From contig CAYTHO010000008.1 in the NCBI GenBank assembly GCA_964437595.1, forward strand, positions 34,094 to 98,093: a DNA stretch of 64,000 nucleotides, in the 5' to 3' direction. Position 1 is the first letter of the stretch. Each line of letters starts with the position of its first letter. Source of the stretch: DSYU01 sp964437595 (GTDB lineage Bacteria > Chloroflexota > Anaerolineae > Anaerolineales > Anaerolineaceae). Made by a program: the position numbers and the translations under genes. This document shows, piece after piece, positions 8,253 to 16,720 of this stretch. The notes under the pieces are model-generated. The model was given only the letters and a program-made list of their open reading frames with translations, was not told the origin of the DNA and did not search any database.

Positions 8253-10086
8253 AGCCATCGATCTGGCGCAGGCGGTCGAGCGCGCCGGTAAGCTGGAACT
8301 CGCCGCGCTCGCGGACGTTGTTCTTGATATTGCTGTCCAGCAGGTCGAATAATTCGGGCTTGATCACGTACTGGCCGAAGACGGTCAGGTATTCGTCATC
8401 GGGGAGAGACGGCACGCGCAGGTTGGTCTGGGCGTAATCGAGGTTGGGTTTTTCAGCGAACTCGGTGATGCCGAGCAGCCGGTTATCGTCGATCCATACG
8501 CCGTTGACCACACCAAAGTTCGCGATCAGGTTCTGCGGGGTGCGTTTCAGCCCGACCACGCTGGTGCCATAGTGCTGGTAGGCATCCAGCATCTGCTGGG
8601 CGCAGGAAACGGGACCATTGGAGCGGTAGATATGATCTCCGAGCATGAGCAGGAAGGGCTCGTCGCCAACGGCCTCGCGCGTGCTGTACACAGCATGGCC
8701 GAAGCCTTCCTGATTCTGCTGAATGACGTATGAAATGTGCTGGCCCATCTCCAGGATGCGGCGGGAATACTCCTGGAAGTGCGGGGGCAGCTTGTTGTAG
8801 TTCTCGATGGAGATCTGCCGGTTGAAGAAGGATTGGAAGTCGTTCAGATCATCCTTTTGAACAATGATAATCACCTCTTCGATACCGGCCTGGAGGGCCT
8901 CTTCAACGATGATGAGGATGGCCGGTTTGGCAATACCATCGCGGTCGATGACCGGGAAGAGCTCTTTCTTGGTGGCTTTGGTAGCGGGGAATAAACGGGT
9001 GCCGAAGCCCGCAGCGGGGATGACTGCTTTACGCACCTTGGGGCCGGAATGCAGGGTGAGCTTTAGCGCAGGCATGTGGAAATCACGCTTGAGGATTTCG
9101 ATTACACGGTCCTGATCCTCGGGGCTTTTCACCAGGAACTGCGCTGTGCCATCGCCCTGCGAGCCAACGCCTTTACCGCCATAAATGTGCGGGCGCAGCG
9201 GTTCGTGGTTGAGCACTTTGTGCAGGACCGGGGCGCCCAACTCTTCGGGGCAGACCGGTGTGGCAAAGCTGTCAAAATACGACTGGGCTTCGACCATCAC
9301 CGCTCCCAACTGCTCGGGGTCGGAATCCTCAATCGCCCGAATCGCGCGGTGGACGATCTCTTTATTGATCGGCCCGAGCAGCTGCTGTACGTTGTGCTCG
9401 GTCTCATTTTCGGCGATGGGGAAGCAGCGGTTTAAGCGGTTGAGGATCTCCATGGTGTCTTTATGAGATTGGAGATCGACAACGACCAGGTGAAAATCGC
9501 GCTTAACCTGGATTTCCTTGGTTTCGAGCCGGTCACCGTCGAAGGTCATCAACACGGGGCGGTTGCCAAAAGCGCAGCCCTGGTCCATACGACCACAGCG
9601 GGAGGGGGTGGTGATTTCACCCTGGTAGGCCAGTTCCATCTCGCCGCGGATGGTGAGCTTGAGATCGTACATGCGGTTGAACGCCCGGGCGGTGAGCACG
9701 CTGATGGCGGCGCTCGACGAGAGGCCTTTCTTGATCGGCATGTCAGTCTTATAGTTGTTGATTACCAGCCCGCGCACATGATAGTTGGTCAGCACCTGGT
9801 AAGCGACACCGGCGGCATAGCTAAAAAAGCCGCCCTTTTGCGCTTCTTCTTGCAGGGCATCGGCGCGCATCGGTATTTCATAAGGCCCCAGGGTTTTGCC
9901 ATCCGGCATGCTGGATGTCAGAACGAGGGAATTCGGGTGCGGCTCGACTTCCGCATAAATGCCCTGATTCGTACCGCAGATCAGGGCATAACCTTTTTCG
10001 ATCTCCGCATTGATGCGCCGGTATCCGCCGGCCCAATCGGAATGCTCACCGAGCAGGCAGATACGCCCAGGCACAAATAGTTTCAC
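8158..10086 (-). CDS. Bifunctional GHMP sugar kinase / sugar-1-phosphate nucleotidyltransferase
   Basis: A 642-residue fusion. Residues 1-345 form a GHMP kinase: motif 1 FVPGRICLLGEHSDWAGGY, motif 2 KKGLSSSAAISV (about 120-130), motif 3 GGKGVGSQGDGTA (about 303-315). Residues from about 351 form a GalU-like nucleotidyltransferase: KAVIPAAGFGTRLFPATKA, with KPAILIIVEEA and a GDHIYRS segment. The kinase would phosphorylate a free sugar at C1 and the second half would activate the product to an NDP-sugar. The idea parallels the fucose salvage enzyme FKP, but the domain order is reversed and the transferase resembles UTP-glucose-1-phosphate uridylyltransferases. It starts at GTG 10086, with GGAGG 8 bases upstream. 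The sugar is unknown; galactose or an acidic sugar are possible. Confidence 0.85.
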   Translation of the reverse strand: MKLFVPGRICLLGEHSDWAGGYRRINAEIEKGYALICGTNQGIYAEVEPHPNSLVLTSSMPDGKTLGPYEIPMRADALQEEAQKGGFFSYAAGVAYQVLTNYHVRGLVINNYKTDMPIKKGLSSSAAISVLTARAFNRMYDLKLTIRGEMELAYQGEITTPSRCGRMDQGCAFGNRPVLMTFDGDRLETKEIQVKRDFHLVVVDLQSHKDTMEILNRLNRCFPIAENETEHNVQQLLGPINKEIVHRAIRAIEDSDPEQLGAVMVEAQSYFDSFATPVCPEELGAPVLHKVLNHEPLRPHIYGGKGVGSQGDGTAQFLVKSPEDQDRVIEILKRDFHMPALKLTLHSGPKVRKAVIPAAGFGTRLFPATKATKKELFPVIDRDGIAKPAILIIVEEALQAGIEEVIIIVQKDDLNDFQSFFNRQISIENYNKLPPHFQEYSRRILEMGQHISYVIQQNQEGFGHAVYSTREAVGDEPFLLMLGDHIYRSNGPVSCAQQMLDAYQHYGTSVVGLKRTPQNLIANFGVVNGVWIDDNRLLGITEFAEKPNLDYAQTNLRVPSLPDDEYLTVFGQYVIKPELFDLLDSNIKNNVRERGEFQLTGALDRLRQIDGFNGLVIDGQRFDIGIPDYYLKTLQAFSQPQP

Positions 10087-10166
10087 AGGATTTTCCTCCG
10101 CAGGTTATTCGATGTGTCTGCTGCAATTTTACGGTGATCAGCCGAATTATGCAACACGATCTATTG

Positions 10167-10172
10167 TATAAT
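10167..10172 (+). promoter_or_regulatory. Possible -10 element for the baseplate-J/ruvX/mltG run
   Basis: TATAAT is found 14 bases before the ATG at 10186, in the 99-base divergent gap with the kinase-transferase gene. The -35 region is weak and so is the ribosome site (CCGGA), so this may be a near-leaderless transcript. Confidence 0.3.
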
Positions 10173-10185
10173 TCAACCACCCGGA

Positions 10186-11766
10186 ATGAAGACGTATATT
10201 GTCCAGCTTGAAGACCACGATGATGTAATATCCGCCCGGGATAAGATTTCCTGGAGCAAGGCCAGGCGCATCCTGCTGGTTTGGCCGCGCAGGGGGCGGG
10301 TTCTGGAAAGGCGCGTTGACCTCCAGCTCTTACTGCGCTGCAGTCAGTCGTTGGGCGGGCAGCTTGCGCTGGTTACGCAAAGCAGCGCGGTGAAAGAACA
10401 GGCTGCCGAGCTGGGCATCCCGGTGTTCAGCGATGCGCTGGAGGCGCAGGAAGCGAGCTGGCGGCGGCTGCGCAAGCGCAGCAAGCTCTCTTTGCGGAAT
10501 GCGCGGTTGAAAAAGAGAAAGTTCTCCGATCCACAAATGGTTCGGGTGGAGCGCCTGGCTGCGCTGCGAGACCGGCGGGCGGGTTTGGCGGCGCGCATGG
10601 CTGAAAACCTGTGGGTGCGGTTGGGAGCGTTTACGCTGGGTATCGCGGCGTTTCTGATGCTGGCGCTGGCTTTTGTACCGGGCGCTGAGGTGGTCGTGAA
10701 ACCAGAGCGGATTCCACAGCAGCTTGAGATGGCCGTTTGGGCCAACCCCGAAATCACCACGCCGAGCGTATCCGGCGGGCTGCCAGTAGAAACCATGCGG
10801 GTGGTTGTTGAAGGCCGAGACCAGGTGGAGAGCAGCGGGCAGCAAAAAATCCCCGATACGTATGCCACCGGCCTGGCAGTGCTGACGAACCTCACCGACC
10901 AGGGTGTAGAGGTTCCACAAGGCAGCATTCTATTGACAACGTCTACCCCGCTGGTGCGCTTCATCACCACCGAAACGGTGAAGGTCCCGGCGGGGCCCGG
11001 CAAGGATAACTGGGTATCGATCCGGGCGGAAGCGCCGGGCAGCGCCGGAAACCTGCCAGCGGGTAAGATCCAGGCGATGGAAGGCGCGGTTGGGCTGCGC
11101 CTGCGGGTGAGCAACAGTGTGGCTACCAGCGGCGGCGGGGATCGATCCAGCCGGGCGCCGACTGCCGCGGATTACCAGGCCCTGCGGGCGAAGCTGATGG
11201 ACAACTTGCGGGCGAATGCGCTGGAAGAAGCGCGGTCGCAGATCAAGCCAGGGCAGCGCCTGCTCGAGGGCGCGCTGAACCTGCGCGGCGTATTGGAAGA
11301 AAAGCGCGAGCCAGCCGAAGGCCAGCCTGCCGACCGGCTGCAGTTATCCATGCAGGTGGAGTTCGCGGCATGGACGGTGCGCGAGGCAGACCTGCAGGCG
11401 GTAGCCCAGGCAGCGCTGGACGCCAACCGCGATAAACTTTACCAGCCTGTACCCGGGTCGCTGAATATTATTTTCACCAGCGAGCCATCATTCACCGCGG
11501 GGAGCGCTGATACGGCAGGTGCTCAAGTGCAGGCCGCTGCTGGCGCAGGGGTGGCGCGGTGGACTATGCGGGTAGAACGGACCCTGGAAAAAAGCTGGAC
11601 GCAGGAAAGCGTGGTTCAGTCGATCCAGGGGAAACAGATGGCTGAAGCAAAGCAGATTCTGACGGCAGGGCTGCGGCTGCGTGAAGCGCCGCAGATTAAT
11701 ATATTTCCCGGCTGGTGGGGCTACCTGCCGTTCTTACCGGCGCGGATCGAGGTGATAAGCCAATGA
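10186..11766 (+). CDS. Baseplate J/gp47-like membrane protein
   Basis: A 526-residue protein. The N-terminal part (about 1-140) is basic and soluble; it is followed by one membrane helix (about 147-168) and then an extracytoplasmic region with a baseplate-J-like core (about 220-350): a long beta-rich stretch with the SAGNLPAGKIQAMEG turn and RVSNSVATSGGGDRSS, close to the family's N-x-A-x-x-GG-D-x-E pattern. In phages this family builds the baseplate; chromosomal single-helix versions in Chloroflexi-like genomes are of unknown role. It overlaps ruvX by 4 bases (ATGA), so the two are coupled, and mltG follows. No other phage-tail or secretion-system gene is nearby, which argues against a prophage. 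Confidence 0.72.
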   Translation: MKTYIVQLEDHDDVISARDKISWSKARRILLVWPRRGRVLERRVDLQLLLRCSQSLGGQLALVTQSSAVKEQAAELGIPVFSDALEAQEASWRRLRKRSKLSLRNARLKKRKFSDPQMVRVERLAALRDRRAGLAARMAENLWVRLGAFTLGIAAFLMLALAFVPGAEVVVKPERIPQQLEMAVWANPEITTPSVSGGLPVETMRVVVEGRDQVESSGQQKIPDTYATGLAVLTNLTDQGVEVPQGSILLTTSTPLVRFITTETVKVPAGPGKDNWVSIRAEAPGSAGNLPAGKIQAMEGAVGLRLRVSNSVATSGGGDRSSRAPTAADYQALRAKLMDNLRANALEEARSQIKPGQRLLEGALNLRGVLEEKREPAEGQPADRLQLSMQVEFAAWTVREADLQAVAQAALDANRDKLYQPVPGSLNIIFTSEPSFTAGSADTAGAQVQAAAGAGVARWTMRVERTLEKSWTQESVVQSIQGKQMAEAKQILTAGLRLREAPQINIFPGWWGYLPFLPARIEVISQ

Positions 11767-12203
11767 GCCTGAATATGCGCGGGCGGGTGCTGGCAGTGGA
11801 CCCGGGCGAAAAACGACTGGGCATCGCGGTCAGCGACCCTACGGCGACCATTGCGCGCCCGCTGCAGGTGTTGAAACACGTCTCCCGCGCAGTGGACGCG
11901 GCCATGATCGCCAGCCTGGCAGCCGAACAGGAGGCAGCGCGGATTATCGTTGGCGCGGCGCTGGATGATGAAGGAAATTCAACACCGCAGTCGCGCCACG
12001 CCGAGCGGCTGGCGGAAGCCATCCGCCAGCAGACGGCCCTGCCAGTGGAACTGTGGGATGAGAGCGGAAGCACCCAGGCAGCGCGCAGCGCGCGCATTGC
12101 AATGGGCGTTTCGCGGCGCAAACGCAGCGGTCACCTGGATGAGATGGCCGCAACGGTCATTTTACAAACTTACCTGGATGCACATGAACGAACAGAAACC
12201 TGA
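11763..12203 (+). CDS. ruvX: RuvX/YqgF, pre-16S rRNA nuclease or Holliday-junction resolvase-like protein
   Basis: A 146-residue RNase-H-fold protein. The key motifs are LAVDPGEKRLGIAVSD (first catalytic Asp), IIVGAALDDEGN and VELWDESGST, and the closing HLDEMAATVILQTYL. In other bacteria YqgF processes the 5' end of 16S rRNA and has resolvase-like structure. The start at 11763 overlaps the upstream stop (ATGA); a second ATG 12 bases later (MRGRVLAVD) is also possible. It overlaps mltG by 20 bases. The usual VGLPxxxxG text is changed to VGAALDDEG, which is a mild deviation. Confidence 0.9.
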   Translation: MSLNMRGRVLAVDPGEKRLGIAVSDPTATIARPLQVLKHVSRAVDAAMIASLAAEQEAARIIVGAALDDEGNSTPQSRHAERLAEAIRQQTALPVELWDESGSTQAARSARIAMGVSRRKRSGHLDEMAATVILQTYLDAHERTET

Positions 12204-13446
12204 CCTGGGATCAAAACGCCCCGAAAGCCGTTCCGCAAATAGGGTGAAAGAACGCGAAGAGATCACCCAGCAGGTGCGAACCCGGCGGCGCAGAGAGAAA
12301 GAAAACCGGGGGAGTGGGGTTGCATCCTTTGTTCGCCTGGTGCTGCTGCTGGCCGGGATTCTGCTGTGCCTGGCATTGGCGGCTGGGGCCGCGGCCTGGG
12401 TGCTCGTGCCGCGGATGGCGGAGGAAAAGTTCGGCCCGTTCGGGGGGAACCTCAGCCCGACGCAACGGGTAATTTATTCGGCGCGCCTGCTGGCTAGCGA
12501 GGACAGCCTGCTGACGGCATTTGACGCGGAAGGGAAGAAGCGCTCATTTAACGTGGCCCTGGGCGAATCGGTTAACTCGATTGCTACCCGGCTGGAAGAG
12601 AAGCGTTTTATTCGAAATGCTGACGCGCTGCGCACGTACCTGATCTATGCTGGCCTGGATACAGGCGTGCAGGCGGGCGCTTACCAGCTCAGCCCGGCGA
12701 TGACGGCGGTGCAGATCGCGCACGAACTGCAGGACGCTGTACCCGAGGAAGTGACGTTTATTATTCTGCCCGGCTGGCGGGCGGAGGAAATCGCCGCCGC
12801 GCTGCCGACTTCGGGGCTGAGTATTTCGGAGGAGGAATTTCTCCAGGTGGTGCGCAATCCGCCAGATGAAATTGTTCCGGAGGGGGTCCCGAAAACAACA
12901 GGCCTGGAGGGCTATCTTCTGCCAGGGGAGTATCAGGTCAAGCGCGATACTACCGTGCAGAAGCTGGTGGCGTTGTTTGTGAGGCGGTTTAATGAGACCG
13001 CCGGAGCGGAGCTGAGCCAGGCCTTCAGCGCCCTGGGGCTGGATTTAAACGAAGCCGTGATTCTGGCCTCCATTGTCGAGCGCGAGGCGGTGGTAGCGGA
13101 TGAGCAGCCGATGATTGCCTCGGTATTTTTCAACCGCATCCAGAATGGCATGAAGCTGGAAAGCGACCCAACGGTTCAGTACGCGCTCGGGTATGATCCG
13201 GTCAAGCAGACCTGGTGGAAGAATCCGCTTTCAGCGCAAGATCTACAAGAAAATTCTCGCTATAATACATATGTGTATGCGGGGCTGCCGCCAGGGCCCA
13301 TTGCCAACCCAGGCATCGAGGCGCTGCGCGCGGTGGCCTACCCCGCACAAACCGGTTATTTCTATTTTCGGGCAAAATGCGATGGGTCTGGGCGGCATGC
13401 TTTTTCGTACACTTACGATGAGCATTTGCAAAACGCCTGCCCCTGA
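12184..13446 (+). CDS. mltG: Endolytic murein transglycosylase
   Basis: A 420-residue MltG/YceG protein that cleaves nascent peptidoglycan strands and sets glycan chain length. A basic cytoplasmic N-terminus is followed by one membrane helix (about 47-72), a LysM-like region (NVALGESVNSIATRLEEKRF) and the YceG catalytic domain with VILASIVEREAVVADEQ (catalytic Glu in IVERE), FFNRIQNGMKLESDPTVQYALG and YNTYVYAGLPPGPIANPG. The start is ambiguous between ATG 12178 and 12184; neither has a strong ribosome site, which fits coupling to the overlapping ruvX frame. A much longer open frame upstream of 12178 is only the ruvX shadow. The ruvX-mltG pairing is common in Gram-positive-like genomes. Confidence 0.94.
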   Translation: MNEQKPDLGSKRPESRSANRVKEREEITQQVRTRRRREKENRGSGVASFVRLVLLLAGILLCLALAAGAAAWVLVPRMAEEKFGPFGGNLSPTQRVIYSARLLASEDSLLTAFDAEGKKRSFNVALGESVNSIATRLEEKRFIRNADALRTYLIYAGLDTGVQAGAYQLSPAMTAVQIAHELQDAVPEEVTFIILPGWRAEEIAAALPTSGLSISEEEFLQVVRNPPDEIVPEGVPKTTGLEGYLLPGEYQVKRDTTVQKLVALFVRRFNETAGAELSQAFSALGLDLNEAVILASIVEREAVVADEQPMIASVFFNRIQNGMKLESDPTVQYALGYDPVKQTWWKNPLSAQDLQENSRYNTYVYAGLPPGPIANPGIEALRAVAYPAQTGYFYFRAKCDGSGRHAFSYTYDEHLQNACP

Positions 13447-13475
13447 GTTTAACTATTCAGGCGAGGAGGAGAAAA

Positions 13476-14219
13476 ATGGCTGTTTTAGGAATTGATGTAG
13501 GAGGATCGGGGATTAAAGGTGTTCCGGTCGATGTTGACTCAGGGGAATTTCTTGGAGAGCGTTTTCGCCTGCCAACGCCTGATGAAGCCAGGCCAGAGGA
13601 TGTAGCGGATACCATCGCTGAGTTGGTAAAACATTTCAATTACGAAGGGCCGATTGGAGTCGGTTTTCCGGCGGTGATCCGCGGCGGAATTGTGTACACG
13701 GCTGCCAATGTTCACGATAGCTGGATCGAAACCAACATTGAAAAACTGCTCAGTAAAAGAATTGGCTGCCCCGTTCACGCGCTCAACGATGCGGACGCGG
13801 CAGGAATGGCCGAAATGAAGTTTGGCATTGGTCGAAAGCACTCCAAAGGGGTGGTGATGATGATCACCATCGGCACCGGGCTGGGGACAGCGCTGTTCGT
13901 GGACGGCAAGCTGGTGCCCAATACCGAGCTGGGGCATATTGAAATTCGCGGCAAAGATGCCGAAACCCGCGCAACGGACGCAGCGCGGCAGCGTAAAAAT
14001 ATGTCTTGGGAAGAATGGGGCGGCAAATTTAACGAGTACCTGAGCCGGTTGGAGGCGCTGTTCTGGCCTGACCTGTTTGTGCTGGGCGGCGGGACGAGCA
14101 AGTCGTTTGATAAATTCAAGCCGTACCTGAACCTGCACACGGAGGTCATCCCAGCAGAGCTGCTCAACCAGGCCGGGATTATCGGCGCGGCGCTGTACGC
14201 AGATTTGAAGGCTGGCTAA
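13476..14219 (+). CDS. ppgK: Polyphosphate glucokinase (ROK family)
   Basis: A 247-residue ROK-type kinase. GIDVGGSGIKGVPVD is the phosphate-binding motif, GVGFPAVIRGG and LNDADAAGMAE contain the sugar-binding and catalytic Asp region, TIGTGLGTALFVDG is the second phosphate loop, and ELGHIEIRGKDAE is the glucose-contacting segment. The WEEWGGKFNEYLSRLEALFWPD block is characteristic of PPGK, which uses polyphosphate or ATP to make glucose 6-phosphate. The zinc-site cysteines of other ROK proteins are absent, as expected for PPGK. GAGGAGG lies just before the ATG. It could feed glucose released by MalQ or glycosidases into glycolysis or glycogen. Confidence 0.92.
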   Translation: MAVLGIDVGGSGIKGVPVDVDSGEFLGERFRLPTPDEARPEDVADTIAELVKHFNYEGPIGVGFPAVIRGGIVYTAANVHDSWIETNIEKLLSKRIGCPVHALNDADAAGMAEMKFGIGRKHSKGVVMMITIGTGLGTALFVDGKLVPNTELGHIEIRGKDAETRATDAARQRKNMSWEEWGGKFNEYLSRLEALFWPDLFVLGGGTSKSFDKFKPYLNLHTEVIPAELLNQAGIIGAALYADLKAG

Positions 14220-14226
14220 AGCGATT

Positions 14227-15093
14227 TTATTTCTGGAGGAATGCGTCGATTGCTTCGAAATATTCCTGTTGATGGGTGATAGCGGCATCGTGGCTGGCGC
14301 CTTCGATGACGTGCATTTTTGCATTGGGGTATAGGGCCAGCATAGCCGCGCGTTTTTCGGGGGTGGCGGCGGGATCATCGCTGCCGAACAGCAGCAGAAT
14401 TTGCCCTGGCCAGGTATTGAGATCGTCCGGCGTGAAGGTGTAGTTCTTGGTCTGATCCACCAGGCGGCTCATGGAGGCGATAAAATCCGCGCGCTGCATG
14501 CGCGTGTAGAGAATTTCTTTCAGGTGCGCCAGTAGAAACTGCTGGTTCGGCTGGCCTGGTTTGAACAGCTTGCCAAAGGTGCGCATCAGCATATTGCGGA
14601 TCATGAAAGCAGGGAACAGGCGCAGCATGGGCAGCATTTTTTCGATTTCGCGGCTGTTTTCCGGGTTGGGCGGCCCAACGGCGGTAAGCACCATTTTCGG
14701 AATACGGTCGGGGCAGTAGCGCACCAGGGACTGTGCCATCCAGCCGCCGTAGGAACCGCCCATCAGGTTGAACTGATCTATCCCAAGGTAATCCAGCAGG
14801 CCAACAGCGCCGCTGAGCATTTCTTCCAATTTGCCGAGCGGCGGGTAGTCGGGCGCAATAACCCGGTAGCGCTGGGCCAGGTGTTGCAGGGATTGGAAAG
14901 ACGTTTCGGCGATGTTGGTGCCGCCAGCCAGGACGAGCAAGACCTGGTCCCCCGCGTCGGTATCGATATAACGCCAGGTTGTGCCCTGGATTTGAACCGT
15001 CCGATAGGGGTAGCGATTCCGGAAATCGAGCAGGTGTTTGCGCTGCGCATCCGGCACATCCGCGTAGAAGCGGTCAATTTTCAATGGATCCAT
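14227..15093 (-). CDS. Alpha/beta hydrolase
   Basis: A 288-residue alpha/beta-hydrolase-fold protein. The nucleophile elbow is MGGSYGGWMAQ, the acid is in LLLFGSDDPAATPE and the histidine in VIEGASHDAAI; the oxyanion region is VLAGGTNIAET. The substrate cannot be told; the family covers esterases, lipases and C-C hydrolases. The ATG at 15093 is chosen because AGAGGAGGG precedes it; an upstream start at 15120 would overlap the aspartase gene. It follows the aspartase/fumarase gene by 13 bases, so the two are probably co-transcribed. No signal peptide. Confidence 0.87.
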   Translation of the reverse strand: MDPLKIDRFYADVPDAQRKHLLDFRNRYPYRTVQIQGTTWRYIDTDAGDQVLLVLAGGTNIAETSFQSLQHLAQRYRVIAPDYPPLGKLEEMLSGAVGLLDYLGIDQFNLMGGSYGGWMAQSLVRYCPDRIPKMVLTAVGPPNPENSREIEKMLPMLRLFPAFMIRNMLMRTFGKLFKPGQPNQQFLLAHLKEILYTRMQRADFIASMSRLVDQTKNYTFTPDDLNTWPGQILLLFGSDDPAATPEKRAAMLALYPNAKMHVIEGASHDAAITHQQEYFEAIDAFLQK

Positions 15094-15106
15094 TAAAATC
15101 CCTCCT

Positions 15107-16567
15107 CTAACCACCTCCACCTACGCCGCCGGCAATGCCGCCTTCCGTGAGGCGGCGCAGGTTGCCGAGAGTGCTGATGACTTCTTCCGCGGTAACCAGG
15201 CGATCGTCGTCGCGGTGTTTGAGCAAACCCTGGTTGATTTTTTCCAGGGCAACTTCCTGGATGGTGATATTGCGGGCCAGGGCTTCCTTCACCAGGGCAG
15301 CGCCGGCGCTGTAGCCGATCAACGGGTTGAGCGCGGTCACAACAATGGCATTGCGCGCCAGCCAACCCTCGGCCTTTTCGCGGTTGGCCTGCACGCCAGT
15401 CACGCATTTTTCAGTGAAAGCGCTGACCGACCCAATGACCACCTGCATCATCTCGAATAGGTTGTGGGCGATGATCGGCATCATTACATTCAATTCAAGC
15501 TGCCCGGCCTGGGCCGCGAGCGCAACGGTCGTGTCGCAGCCGATCACGTGGAACATGGCCATGTCGAGCATTTCCGCCAGGACGGGGTTGACCTTGCCGG
15601 GCATGATGCTCGACCCGGGCTGTACTGCCGGGAGGCGCAACTCGTCCAACCCGGTGGATGGCCCGGAGGCCAGCAGGCGGAAATCGTTGGCAATGCGCAC
15701 CAGGGTCACCGCCAGAGTGCGGATCGCGGCGGAGAAATCCACGGCGTCGGCCAGGGACTGCATGCCCTCGAACAGGTTGTCTGATTCGGTGAGGGGAATG
15801 CCGGAGATTTCGGACATGCGCCAGACCATGCGCGCATGGTATTCCGGATGGGCGTTCAGGCCGGTGCCGGTGGCGGTTCCGCCAATGGGCATCCGGCGCA
15901 GTCCATCGGCGGCGCGGCGGATGCGCTCCGCGTCGCGCTCGACGGCCTTCGCATAGCCACTGAATTCCTGGCCCAGGCGTACGGGCACGGCATCCTGTAA
16001 ATGCGTGCGGCCCGATTTGACAATATCATCAAATTCGATGGACTTTTGATGCAAGGCAGCCGCTAAATCATAAACTGTACAAAGCAGCTCTTCCAACCTC
16101 CATAACGCGCCCAGGCGAATGGCGGTGGGGATGGTATCGTTGGTGGACTGGGACATATTGACGTGATCATTGGGGTTCACGCGATACTCACCAAGATTCC
16201 CGCCCAAGATCTGAGTCGCACGGTTGGCGATCACCTCGTTGGTGTTCATGTTGTGACTGGTGCCAGCGCCGGCCTGGAAGGGGTCGACGACAAACTGGTC
16301 ATCCCACTTCCCTTCCATGACTTCGGTGGCAGCCTGGGAGATGGCATCTGCCAGCGCGGGGTCGAGCAAGCCCAGGTCGCGGTGGACTTCGGCTGCCGCG
16401 CGCTTGACGAGCGCCATGGACAAGATAAAGGCTCGCCAGGGGCGCAGCCCGGAGATGGGGAAGTTCAGAACGGCGCGCTGTGTCTGAGCGCCGTATAAGG
16501 CCAGGGAAGGTACGCGCACTTCACCCAGTGAGTCGCGCTCAGTGCGGTACGTAACCGGTTCGCTCAC
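15107..16567 (-). CDS. Class II fumarase/aspartase superfamily enzyme, probable aspartate ammonia-lyase
   Basis: A 486-residue tetrameric lyase. The superfamily signature GSSIMPGKVNPVLAEM contains the catalytic Ser loop; SGRTHLQDAVPVRLGQE, TGTGLNAHPEY and AGTSHNMNTNEVIANRA are the other active-site blocks. The segment AGQLELNVMMPIIAHNLFE resembles aspartases more than fumarases, so I lean to L-aspartate to fumarate plus ammonia, but fumarase cannot be excluded. It starts at GTG 16567, preceded by GAGGTGATCT, a long Shine-Dalgarno match. The C-terminus ends in a Gly-rich stretch (GGIAGGVGGGG), which is odd for the family. Three tandem palindromes lie 45-95 bases upstream of its start and may regulate it. 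Confidence 0.85.
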   Translation of the reverse strand: MSEPVTYRTERDSLGEVRVPSLALYGAQTQRAVLNFPISGLRPWRAFILSMALVKRAAAEVHRDLGLLDPALADAISQAATEVMEGKWDDQFVVDPFQAGAGTSHNMNTNEVIANRATQILGGNLGEYRVNPNDHVNMSQSTNDTIPTAIRLGALWRLEELLCTVYDLAAALHQKSIEFDDIVKSGRTHLQDAVPVRLGQEFSGYAKAVERDAERIRRAADGLRRMPIGGTATGTGLNAHPEYHARMVWRMSEISGIPLTESDNLFEGMQSLADAVDFSAAIRTLAVTLVRIANDFRLLASGPSTGLDELRLPAVQPGSSIMPGKVNPVLAEMLDMAMFHVIGCDTTVALAAQAGQLELNVMMPIIAHNLFEMMQVVIGSVSAFTEKCVTGVQANREKAEGWLARNAIVVTALNPLIGYSAGAALVKEALARNITIQEVALEKINQGLLKHRDDDRLVTAEEVISTLGNLRRLTEGGIAGGVGGGG

Positions 16568-16611
16568 AGATCACCTCATTTCGATCGCAGTTCGAAAGGC
16601 ATTGATATATT

Positions 16612-16661
16612 GAGCACAAACGTGCTTGAAGCACAATAGTGCTTGAGGCACATACGTGCTC
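16612..16661. repeat. Three tandem 16-17-bp palindromic units upstream of the aspartase gene
   Basis: Units at 16612-16627, 16628-16644 and 16645-16661 each follow the pattern (G)A(A/G)GCAC-N3/4-GTGCTT/C. The arms pair within each unit, and the three units follow each other with no gap. The position, just upstream of the aspartase gene and after the terminator of the ferredoxin gene, fits an operator with three sites. No promoter boxes are obvious in it. Confidence 0.75.
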
Positions 16662-16664
16662 GGG

Positions 16665-16698
16665 AAAAAAAGAGGAAGTCAGGTTTTTCGACTTCCTC
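16665..16698 (-). terminator. Rho-independent terminator of the ferredoxin gene
   Basis: A perfect 9-bp stem, GAGGAAGTC (16672-16680) with GACTTCCTC (16690-16698), is followed on the minus strand by seven U (16665-16671). It lies 23 bases after the ferredoxin stop codon. Confidence 0.9.
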
Positions 16699-16720
16699 AT
16701 GGGGTGTATCCAGCAGGATA

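Noticed and set aside
10186..11766. Prophage or contractile injection system
   Set aside because: Only one baseplate-like gene is present; no sheath, tube, spike or terminase gene is found in the window.
11950..12183. N-terminal extension of the mltG frame
   Set aside because: It lies entirely within ruvX, reads as low-quality protein and lacks a ribosome site; the conserved MltG layout starts near 12184.
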